A DNA stretch of 64,000 nucleotides. It comes from Eriocheir sinensis. Taxonomy: Eukaryota; Arthropoda; Malacostraca; Decapoda; Varunidae. The stretch lies in assembly GCF_024679095.1 (NCBI RefSeq), contig NW_026111183.1:1026616-1090615 (forward strand), given 5' to 3'. The notes beneath the pieces were generated by a model. The model was not told the DNA's origin and made no database searches. It saw only the letters and a program-made list of their open reading frames with translations. Below, piece by piece: positions 1 through 10,699 of the stretch. A program made the position numbers and the translations under genes. Positions within the stretch are counted from its first letter, which is position 1. Every line of letters begins with the position of its first letter.

Positions 1-3000
1 AACAATGCCTCAGGTCCCCGCCTGGAGGGACCTAAATTCCCCAGGGAGGACTCCCCTTCTGGCTGCCGACCCGAGAGGTGTCTTGATAACTCCTCGAACC
101 TCTTTCTTCTCAATTTCTGCAACATTCGCGGTCTTCGCTCTAATTTTCATTCTGTGGAACATCATCTCTCCTCCTCTAAACCTCACCTTCTCTTCCTTAC
201 CGAAACACAGGTTTCTGAGGCTACTGACAGCAATCTCTACTCTGTTCCTCCTACTATCTCTATCCTAAATTTCAATCCAAAGCTGGATGTTGCGCCTACG
301 TGCGCAACGACATCACTGCTCTCGTGCCCACGACCTTGACTCTTCTGAATTTTCCACCATCTGGTTAAGACTTCACTGTCATTCTATTACTAAATACATC
401 TGTGCTGTTTATCTCTCACCTAACTCTACCAACTATGTAAAATTCTTTGACTATTTGAATTCTAAAGTGGAGCACATCTTGACCCACTCTCCCTTCGCTG
501 AAATCTCCATCCTAGGAGATTTCAATGTTCCTATTTGGCTTTCATCCTCTTTCACTGACCATCCTGGTGAACAAGCCTACAACTTTGCTATCCTCAACGA
601 CCTAGAGCAGTTGGTCCAGCACCTACACGTATTCCTGACCGTCTTGGAGATCGGCCCAACATTCTAGACCTCTTCCTTACCTCAAACCCTTCTGCTTATT
701 CTGTCAAACTGTTCTCTCCGTTGGGCTCCTCCGATCACAATCTTATTTCTGCATCCTGTCCTATCGCTCCTGTACATCCTCTGGACCCACCGAAGGCGAT
801 GCTTCTGGCATTTTGCTTCAGCTCGGTGGGACGACCTGAGGATGTGCTTTTCCATTCCCGTGGAATGATTATTGCTTCCAGGATAGAGACCCCTCTGTGT
901 GTGCTCAGCGCATCACAGAGGTGATTATCTCTGGAATGGAGGCATACATTCCTCGTTCTTTCTCTACTCCTCACGCTAAAAAGCCTTGGTTTAATCACGC
1001 TTGTTCTCGTGCTGTCAATGATAGAGGTAGCTCACAAAAGATACCAGAGCCTTCAAACTAATGCTAATTATGAACTTTACATTTCTGCCCGAAATCGTGC
1101 CAAATCTATTCTCCGACTAACCAAAAATTCTTTCATTAATAGAAAATGTCAAAACCTTGCTTTCTCTAACTCTTCCCGTGACTTCTGGCATCTAGCCAAA
1201 AACATCTCCTCCAACTTCACTTCTTCATCTTTCCCTCCACTCCTCAGTCCTGACAGCAACACTGCCGTCTCATCTATCTCTAAGGCTGAACTCTTCTCTC
1301 AAACTTTTCTAAAAACTCCACTCTGGACGATTCTGGGCATATTCCTCCTACTCATCCCCCTCTGACTCCTTTATGCCTGTTATAAAGATTCTTCAAAATG
1401 ATGTTTTCTATGCCCTCTCTGGCCTCAATCCTCAGAAGGCTTATGGACCTGATGGAGTGCCTCCTATTGTCCTTAAAAACTGTGCCTCCGTGCTGTCACC
1501 CTGCCTGGTCAAACTCTTTCGCCTCTGCCTGTCAACATCTACCTTTCCTTCTTGCTGGAAGTATGCCTTCACACAGCCTGTACCTAAGAAGGGTGACCGC
1601 TCAAATCCCTCAAACTACCGTCCTATTGCTTTACTTTCTTGTCTATCTAAAGCTTTTGAATCAATCCTTAACCGTAAGATTCAAAAGCACATTTCCACTT
1701 CTGACCTTCTATCTGATCGCCAGTATGGGTTCCGCAAGGGGCGTTCTACTGGTGATCTCCTAACTCTTAACTGACTCTTGGTCATCCTCTCTTAGCCGTT
1801 TCGGTGAAACTTTTGCTATTGCGCTGGACATATCAAAAGCTTTTGATAGGGTCTGGCACAAATCTTTGCTTTCTAAACTACCCTCCTACGGTTTCTATCC
1901 TTCTCTCTGTACCTTTATCTCCAGTTTCCTTTCTGACCGTTCTATTTCTGCCGTGGTAGACGGTCACTGTTCTTCCTAAATCTATTAACAGTGGTGTCCC
2001 GCAGGGTTCTGTCCTATCTCCCACTCTTTTTCTGTTGTTCATTGATGATCTTCTTTCCAAAACGAACTGTCCTATCCATTCCTACGCCGATGATTCCACT
2101 CTGCATTATTCAACTTCTTTTAATAGAAGACCCACCCTTCAGGAACTTAACGACTCAAGGCTGGAGGCTGCAGAACAGCCTCAGACCTTACTATTATTTC
2201 CGATTGGGGCAAGAAGAACCTGGTGTCCTTCAACGCCTCAAAAACACAGTTTCTCCACCTATCCACTCGACACAATCTTCCAAACAACTATCCCCTATTC
2301 TCTGACAACACCCAGCTATCACCTTCCTCAACATTAAACATCCCCAGTCTATCCTTAACTCAAAATCTCAACTGGAAACTTCATATCTCATCTCTTACTA
2401 AATCAGCTTCCTCGAGGCTGGGCGTTCTGTACCGTCTCCGCCAGTTCTTCTCCCCTGCACAGTTGCTGTCCATATACAGGGGCCTTGTCCGCCCTCGTAT
2501 GGAGTATGCATCTCATGTGTGGGGGCTCCCTCACACAGCTCTTCTGGACAGAGTGGAGGCAAGGCTCTTCGTCTCATCAGCTCTCCTCCTCATACTGATA
2601 GTCTTCTACCTCTTAAATTCCGCCGCAATGTTGCCTCTCTTTCTATCTTCTATCGATATTTCCACGCTGACTGCTCTTCTGAACTTGCTAACTGCATGCC
2701 TCCCCCCTCCGCGGCCCCGCTGCACTCGACTTTCTACTCATGCTCATCCCTATACTGTCCAAACCCCTTATGCAGAGTTAACCAGCATCTTCACTCTTTC
2801 ATCCCTCACGCTGGTAAACTCTGGAACAATCTTCCTTCATCTGTATTTCCTCCTGCCTACGACTTGAACTCTTTCAAGAGGAGGGTATCAGGACACCTCT
2901 CCTCCCGAAACTGACTTATCTTTCAGCCACCTCTTTGGATTCTTTTAGGAGCAGCGAGTAGCGGGCTTTTTATTAATGTTTTACTTTTGTGCCCTTGAGC

Positions 3001-3013
3001 TGTCTCCTTTGCT
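1..3013 (+). mobile_element. LINE-A copy A1: APE-endonuclease/reverse transcriptase non-LTR retrotransposon, 5' part outside window
   Basis: The copy encodes an endonuclease ([18 protein letters not shown]), then a reverse transcriptase ([57 protein letters not shown], with catalytic YADD near 2,085), then the conserved C-terminal region ending near 2,914. The 3' UTR ends in a short A-run at 3,017 that runs straight into (TA)n. No RNase H domain is seen, which with the single endonuclease-RT polyprotein points to the Jockey/CR1 group; the exact clade is uncertain. It is nearly identical to the copy at 59.9-63.3 kb, but many 1-4-base deletions break the frame (for example near 310, 625, 795, 850 and 1,025). 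It is non-coding as written. The deletions may be real or consensus errors. Confidence 0.9.
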
Positions 3014-3017
3014 GTAA

Positions 3018-3020
3018 AAA

Positions 3021-3102
<82 letters not shown>

Positions 3103-3110
3103 TATAACTC

Positions 3111-3195
<85 letters not shown>
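3018..3195. repeat. (TA)n microsatellite at the LINE-A tail
   Basis: Two long TA tracts are separated by about 20 bases of unique sequence near 3,096-3,115. They follow directly on the A-rich 3' end of LINE-A copy A1, so they may have grown from its tail. Confidence 0.95.
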
Positions 3196-4895
3196 CACAT
3201 CAAGACATCGGGAAGCAGGTCTTATAATAAAATAACAGCGCCAACTTTGAAGTAAAATATCACGTCACGCAACGTTTTCGGAAGACTTACTCCATCATCA
3301 GGCGTAACTATGATAAGTTAAGAACGAGAAAGAAACATGTAAAAAGTAATGTAAAATATGTTGGTAAAATGCTCTAAAACAATAAAAAGACCAAAAAATT
3401 ATTACAGAAAAATAAATTAAACACACCTAATAAAACACAAGAAAAAAGTAAAAAACACTAAAAATACTAAAAATAAACACTAAAATAAAATTACATAAAA
3501 ACAACTATAGAGTGTGCCTTAAAAACATAGGAGCTGGCACGACAGATCATTTTTGTTAAAGATGAGTCTCTCTTGCGATAACAGAGACTAAATTATAAGG
3601 AGGTCTGTACGTATTGTGTCCGTGCCAAGGGCAAATGAGTCTAGCCGTATTGGGTGATCGCTTTCGTGAAATGATTTGAATCGCGCTAGAATCATAAGCG
3701 CTGTAGTCTGACAGACTTCCTATATGTTAGAAGATTCGGACCTTTAATTGGCATTTTTGTTTTGCTTACATACACTGCCTTACCGTACTGACATGTATAC
3801 TGTCTAACCAGTTGCCCTCGGTGGGACAATCTTTGAACTTAAAGAAGCTGCCTATGGGTCGATTTGATTTAAATATAACTCTGACGTTGACTTGTGGGTA
3901 AAATTCACAAGCAAGCTTACCCAACTGTTTTTTATAGAAAAATACTTTTCCCGCAAATGTGAAGTAAATAAACTGTAGCTTATTTTGGGTGCAGTGGTAT
4001 TTCAGGAGTCAGTAGTTTTGAGAGTTATTTCCTATGAATGTGAGTAGACCCAGTTATTTGAAGCCATTCTTTTTTAACAAGTTCCTAGAATTTAACTCAC
4101 AATGAAGAGCGAGCATAACTAGAGCAAATATGGAAAGGCTCTCGTATTCTTGTAGTTACTAAGTTCCTTTTAAAAGTTACCGGTATAAATGTGAAAATTT
4201 CATAGTAAAGGCCCGTGAATGTAGGTTTCCTAATATAAGTGAAGAATAGACCGTCAGTGTTTTTCCGGTAAATATCTAAAAATGATAAACTACTCCTTTC
4301 TTCTGATTCGTAAGTAAATTGTATCTTGTTATGTTTAATGTTGAGATAGTCGAGACATTTATGGACATGGTCGGCCTTCTGAAACACTAAAAAAGTGTCA
4401 TCCACATACCGTCTATACAGCAGTGGTTTGAAATCTTTTGGACAACAATCCAACCATATTTTTTCGTAATGAGACATAAAAGCGTTAGCTAAAGTAGGAC
4501 CTAGAGGGCTATCCATCGCCACTCCGTCTATCTGACTGTACACTTGTTTATTAGAAATAAAATAGCAATCCTCTACCGATAATGACAATAGTTTTTTAAA
4601 CTGTTCTTTGCTAAAGTTCCAAACGTTATCCGTATCGTTAAACAAATTATCTGTACATTATGTCAATAGTCTCTTTTAAGAGAATATTAGTGAACAAAGA
4701 TACAACATCAAAGCTAGGAATATGACATGATGGAAAATTCAATTTACATATCTCCTTAGCGAACGAAAACGAATCAGTAACAGTATATTGGTTGGTGGTT
4801 ACAGGTGACACTATTGGAACTAAGAATTTTGACAAGTGGTAGTTAAAGGTTCCAATAGCCGACAGTATTGGCCTAAGTGGCCAATTATTTTTGTG

Positions 4896-5160
4896 AATTT
4901 TGTGAAGACCATACATTATACCCGGCTTAGAACCGTAACAATTTTGTGAAGACCATACATTATACCCGGCTTAGAACCGTAACAATTTTGTGAAGACCAT
5001 ACATTATACCCGGCTTAGAACCGTAACAATTTTGTGAAGACCGTACATTATACCCGGCTTAGAACCGTAACAATTTTGTGAAGACCGTACATTATACCCG
5101 GCTTAGAACCGTAACAATTTTGTGAAGACCGTACATTATACCCGCCTTAGAACCGTAACA
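4896..5160. repeat. 44-bp tandem repeat inside the PLE RT region, about six copies
   Basis: Units begin at 4,896, 4,940, 4,984, 5,028, 5,072 and 5,116, an exact 44-bp period with one or two substitutions per unit. On the - strand the unit carries the PLE motif GSKPGIMYGLHKI. As 44 is not a multiple of three, the expansion destroys the frame. Confidence 0.95.
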
Positions 5161-5164
5161 AATA

Positions 5165-5442
5165 ATTTTGAATATATGTTGTCATCTATAATATTCGAGG
5201 CCTTTAATTGGCTGCGAAATCTATTTATTTTATTTTCCTTAAAATTCCATCTCACTGATGCGGTGGTGTCATCCTGAATACGACAGATTATATCAGTGAG
5301 ATGGAATTAATGATCAAAGACAGGAGCAAGTTTAAACGCACTGATGGCGATGTATTAATAAATATTCTTAATAAGGAAAATAAAATAAATAGATTTCGCA
5401 GCCAATTAAAGGCCTCGAATATTATAGATGACAACATATATT

Positions 5443-5447
<5 letters not shown>
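5165..5447. repeat. Inverted duplication of the PLE region upstream of the RT
   Basis: Bases 5,165-5,260 and 5,292-5,447 form inverted arms: about 80 bp at the outer end are nearly identical, and both inner ends share the block ATTCCATCTCACTGAT. The + arm has an extra 65 bp or so and encodes a longer piece (SQLKASNIIDDNIYSK), which in PLEs lies just before the GSKPGIMYG motif. The two PLE pieces therefore lie head to head around a short spacer. Confidence 0.85.

Positions 5448-5518
<71 letters not shown>
5447..5518. repeat. (TA)n microsatellite
   Basis: An uninterrupted TA tract abuts the + arm of the PLE inverted duplication. Confidence 0.95.
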
Positions 5519-5520
<2 letters not shown>

Positions 5521-5544
5521 GGGGATGACGTACTTAATATGCCA

Positions 5545-5925
5545 CAGCTCATTTAGATAGAGTCAAAGGCTCTTTATCTCATCAGTTCCTTTCTTTCATT
5601 GGACACAGTTTTCTACTTAGTAAACCCTGCTGCAATATTGCCTCCTGCTGTCTCCTTTCGCCATCGATGATATAGGTCTATGCTGATTGTTCCTCTAATC
5701 TTGTTAATGGCTCTGTTCTCATTCTCTCCTGTATTTGGTCTCTCGCTGTACATGACTTTCTATTTGCTTCAACCTTATGCTGTCCAGTCTCTTGCGCAGG
5801 GAGTCATCCAGCATCTTCATTTTATCATCCTCTGGCTGGCAGGAATTCTGGAGCTATCCTGCTGGCATTTCCTCCTTGCTGATATGATTGATTCTTTTCT
5901 AAGAGAGGAATACTGGCACCTGGAG
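5545..5925 (+). mobile_element. LINE-A copy A2, old 3' fragment
   Basis: A strongly diverged relic that still aligns by eye to the LINE-A C-terminal region: a GATAGAGTCAAAGGCTCTTT start, a block like CTGCTGCAATATTGCCTC, TATGCTGTCCAGTC and CCAGCATCTTCATTT. It contains no usable frame. It is clearly older than copies A1 and A10. Confidence 0.75.
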
Positions 5926-6119
5926 CTGATCTTGGCAGTAGGTCAAACTCCATTTCCGCTCCATCCAGGCTATCAATTTGGTTGAAAGGGTACCTGGGAG
6001 GAACTGGAGGCCCCTCAATGACGTCACTAATGGGAGAAATGAAGTGAGAGCAGACGCAGACCAATCTTTCTTTCCTCATCTTTCCTCTTCCTCTCTCGTC
6101 TTCTGCTCTTTTCTCCTAC

Positions 6120-6156
<37 letters not shown>

Positions 6157-6272
6157 GATCTTTCCTTACCCTTTTTCTTTTCTCTCCCTTCCTCTTCCTC
6201 ATCTTCTATTCTTTTCTTTCTTCATTAGTTTGCTACCTCACTCCTCATATCTCTCCTTTATTTGTTTTTTTC

Positions 6273-6304
<32 letters not shown>

Positions 6305-8212
6305 AGATTTATGTTAGCTGTTAGGAAAAAGAGAAAGGAATTTAGCTTTTAATATTAGGTAAATGTAGTGAAAATAACACCTTACTGTTTCTTTATTGTG
6401 CAAGCTTTTCACCTTTTTTTTTTTGTTTAGATTTATTTTCAGGATTTTTCTGGCTAATATTCTGTCTAAAAAGACCTTGCATTTAATAAAAATCAAATGA
6501 CGTCATAAGATAAATCTACCACCTTACTGCTACATGAAAGAAGATAAGTTTTTTTACAGAATCACGTCCTGCCTTTCAATGCCTTTTCTCTCCGTGTAAA
6601 CACTGGAAACATGCTAATATTTTTTTTTCTGTTTTTCCAAGAAGTTGGCCATTAGGTTCTATTAATTTGCCTTCTTCCCTGCTGATCTTTCCTATCCAGA
6701 TCCTTAACATTAGGTTCTATATATTCCCGCCATAGTAAATGAGTAATTGCGAATATTTTTGCTAATAAAGCCTCCAAATTGTAAAGAAGACCTGTTTCCA
6801 TTCACATTCTAGAGTATTTGTTCCCAGGGTAATCACAGGAAATAGGGTGCCCATTGTCCTCTTCAACATCTGGTGTCACAGTTGAGAACAACATGGCAGA
6901 CAGAGCTATTATCTAGGTTGTGATTCCCAGTTTGACAATACATCTGCAATAACATAACAATGCAATACATCTGCATTCAAATTGCACAATGTCGCTTTTT
7001 TTTAATTTCCTTATTTTAGTAAGCAAAACTTTATTGAAATTAGATCATCAGTCTACACACAGATTTCATAATAAAATAACATCAAAATATTATAATTTAC
7101 TGTTTTTGGTCCCAATTTTGAGGGGCACATTTAACCCCATAAAATGCCCAAGGGTACAGAGGGACAAAAAGGTTGGGAACCCTGATTTGGCGCTTGCTGA
7201 TAATTTATGTGTTGTTTCATGTCTCTGGTGTTTTTGTAACTAATCTCTTTAGGCACTCATAATGATTGGCAAGCTTTTGCCTCCTTATCGAAAAACCTGA
7301 ATCAATCAAATTATTTATAATTAGCTTGATCAGGTGGGGACATCAGCAAATACATAAACTTTTATGATGAGGAGCAGCTGATTTGGAAATGATGAGTTGA
7401 CTGACTGTACTTATATTAAGACTGTTCCATAGTTTTATATTTTAGGAGAAATCATTTATCATTGCTGTGTAATTGGAAACTGACAACTTCCATATTGCGA
7501 ATATCAAAAGGTCGTCTTTGTTTATATAAAAAGATAAAATCATAGTACAGGAGCTGCTTTAAATTCCTAAGTGAGTCATCTCAGCATGATGCATATTACA
7601 TTCAGCTTAGGCTCATAAACTTTACTCCATTGACTTATCGTGTACCCATTCCATACTACACAGATGTTTCCATCCATGGATACGACATAAAGACGTTCTT
7701 TTTACTAATGCATTCAGATTGTTTTTTTTCAACATTTGCATTATTATATCTTAAGTTTTTGGAGCCCACTCTTTATAGAAAAGCATGGGAGAGAAGGAAG
7801 AGTATTTTTCTCAAGGTTATAGGCTTGCGATTAAATCAAGCAGATTTATAGCTGTTTAATATCTTCGTTCTTCCATTCAGTAATTATTTGCCACTTAACA
7901 TTGACTCACTTGAGTGTAGCTTTAAATTTCCATGTAAGAGTTTTTTTTACATTCTTAGGATTCTGTGTTATCTAAATCCTCTAGATTCTTTCTCTTTTAA
8001 TGGAAGAGCCTTTTGACATAAATTGCTGACTTGCTCTATAACTCAATAATTTTGCCCCATAAAAGTTTGATTTACATGTAACTCAATTCCTTCCACTTTC
8101 GTGAATACGGGATGTTCATTGCACTGCTCATAACTCTCTGAATATCTTCCCTTCTCTGCTGTCTTTGGTTAAAAAGGGACATCATCTGCAAAATGTTTCC
8201 TGGTTTTAGATA
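5926..8212. other. AT-rich intergenic DNA, no gene recognised
   Basis: No conserved protein or RNA signal was recognised. It contains CT-rich tracts near 6,122-6,154 and 6,275-6,303 and AT-rich sequence after that. At 7,130-7,182 the - strand reads CAGGGTTCCCAACCTTTTT, which resembles a hAT-type transposon end, but no partner end was found nearby. Confidence 0.6.
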
Positions 8213-8400
<188 letters not shown>

Positions 8401-8736
8401 TCGAAAAAGACAGACAGAAAAAACACACAAATATATGTGCAAAATAGCATACAAAATAGTTGAAGCAATTAATGCTTACACAAATAACTTGACTCCTGGT
8501 ATGAACTTGAATGCAATAAATTGTAGTAAAAACATCATTAGCAGTATGTAGACATTTTGTAGGAAGAGGATGATGTATCTAAATACAAGTAGCTAATAAC
8601 TGCTCACCTTATACAGGTGGGGAAATGGCAAATTCCTATTGTGGAACCCCTCGTGTTAAAGTTTGCTGTTTGTTGTTGGTGTTGCAGCACCTGTACGATA
8701 ATTTATCTTATAAGACTTATACAGATAATTGATGGC

Positions 8737-8870
<134 letters not shown>

Positions 8871-8904
8871 TACAAAAAATGCATTTGAAGGCACACACAC
8901 TGGC

Positions 8905-10555
8905 CTTCAACTCTCAAAAAGGTTTATGGACCTGATGGAGTACTCCTATTGTCTCAAAAACAATGTTTCCTGTGCTGACACCCCTGCCTGGTCGAGCGCC
9001 TCTTTCTGTCTTGTCATGAACATCTATCTTCCTACCTGCTGGAAGTACGCCTTGTATAGCCCAGCTGTAAGGGTGATCTGTTCCAGTCCTCAAACTACCG
9101 CCCTATAGCTCTACTTTCTTGTTTGATCTAAAGCTTTTAACCAATCTCAACTGAAGATCGCAGCCATCTTCGACTATCTGATCGCTTCAGTATGGATTCA
9201 CCAGAGGGCTGCCCTACTAGCGATCTTCACTTGCTCTTAACTGACTCTTGGTCATCCTCTCTTAGCCGTTTTCGGTGAAACTTTCTCTGTTGAGCCAGAC
9301 ACATCGATCAGCCTTCTGATAGAGTCTGGCACCAATCTTGCTTTCTAAACTGCCCTTTCGGATTCTATCCCTTCTCTCTGTTCCTTTATCTCCAGTTTCC
9401 TTTCTGGCCGTTCTGTATCTCTGCGGTGGTAGACGGTCACTGCTCTTTCCCTAAACCTATCAACAGTGGCGTTCCACAGGGCTCTGTCCTATCACCCACT
9501 CTCTTCCTGTTATTCATCAGTGACCTTCTTCATAACAAACTGTCCTGTCCACTCATACGCCGACTGACTTCCCACTCTGCATTATTCAACTTTTTTCAAT
9601 AGAAGACTCATCACAACAAGAAGTACTGACGACTCCAGACTAGAGGCTGCAGAACGCTTAACCTCAGACCTTGCTATCATTTCCGATGAGGGGCAGAAGG
9701 GAACCTTGTGTCCTTCAATCGACTCAAACACTCAATTCTCCGACCAATCAACTCGACACAGCTCTTCCCAAACACTCTATCCCCTCATTCTTCGACAACA
9801 CTTAGCCAAGGTCACCTTCTTCAACACTAAACATCATCCAGTCTATCCCTTAACTCAAAATCTCTAACTTCAAACTTCCATATCTCCTCTCTCCCTTCAC
9901 AAACAGCTTCACGAGAATTTGGGCGTTCAGTATCGTTCTCCGCCAGTTCTTCTCCTCGCGCAGTTGCTATCCATACACAGGGCCTGTCCGCCCTCGTATG
10001 GAGTATGCATCTCATGTGGGGAAACCTCCACTCACACAGCTCTTCTGGATAGAGTAGAGTCTAAGGCTGGTCTGTCTCATGAGCCTCTCCTCCTCCTGCA
10101 CTGATAGTCTTCTACCTCTTAAATTCGGCCGCGATGTTTGCCTCTCTTTCTATCTTCTATCGATGCTGTTTCCATGCTGGCTGCTCTTCTTGAACTCAAG
10201 CCCCAACTGCATGCCTACCCCATCCCTTCCCGCAGGCCCCACGCTGCCCACGACTTCTACTCACATGCTCATCACTATACTGTCCAAACCCCTTATGTGG
10301 TAAGGATTAACCAGCATCTTCCCACTCTTCTTTCATCCCTCCTGCCAGGTAAACTCTCTGGAACAATCTTTCTTCATCTGTATTTCCTCCTGCCCACGAC
10401 TTGAACTCTCCTCAAGAGGAGGGTATCAGGACACCTCTCCTCCTGAAATTGGACCTTTCTTTCGGCCACCTCTTTTAGATTAATTTTTTGAAGCAACTTA
10501 GTAGCAGGCCTTTTGTATTTTGTGTGCTGTTGTAGCTGTCTCCTTTAATTATACT
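8905..10555 (+). mobile_element. LINE-A copy A3, indel-rich, RT to 3' end
   Basis: The copy starts in the RT region (TTTATGGACCTGATGGAGTA) and runs to the usual 3' UTR, whose tail leads into a CA-rich tract. Compared with copy A10 it has many small insertions, often of a base equal to its neighbour, as in the extended C, G and T runs. This gives no open frame longer than about 90 codons. The RT blocks remain recognisable at DNA level, for example the region encoding GVPQGS near 9,470. It may be an old copy or a poorly polished stretch. Confidence 0.85.
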
Positions 10556-10567
10556 TCTAAAAACAAA

Positions 10568-10608
10568 AACACACACACTTCCACACCTACACACTCGCCG
10601 ACACACAA

Positions 10609-10677
<69 letters not shown>

Positions 10678-10699
10678 CCACACACACACACACACACAC
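10568..10699. repeat. (CA)n microsatellite
   Basis: A CA tract joins the tail of LINE-A copy A3 to the start of the 39-bp minisatellite. Confidence 0.95.

Larger units (their letters stand above)
3215..5447 (-). mobile_element. Penelope-like element (PLE), rearranged and inactivated
   Basis: Read on the - strand, 4,916-4,097 encodes a Penelope-type RT: YGLHKIHKNNWPLRPILSA, FDVVSLFTNI, QIDGVAMDSPLGPTLANAFM and the catalytic YRRYVDDTF near 4,410. A one-base slip near 4,646 splits the frame. Further downstream (about 3,780-3,520) a decayed stretch resembles the end of the GIY-YIG nuclease that many PLEs carry, including an ESLLS-like segment. The coding region just before the RT is present twice in opposite orientation, and one RT motif is tandemly expanded; both are listed separately. 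PLEs copy themselves by target-primed reverse transcription. This copy has several stops and shifts and cannot be functional. Confidence 0.88.

Noticed and set aside
3215..3400. A complete hammerhead ribozyme
   Set aside because: CTGATGA and GAAA cores are present, but I could not place a permitted cleavage base with consistent stems I and III, so only the core is reported.
7130..7182. A hAT element with end CAGGGTTCCCAACC
   Set aside because: Only one end-like sequence was found and no matching end or 8-bp duplication, so it is mentioned in the intergenic entry only.
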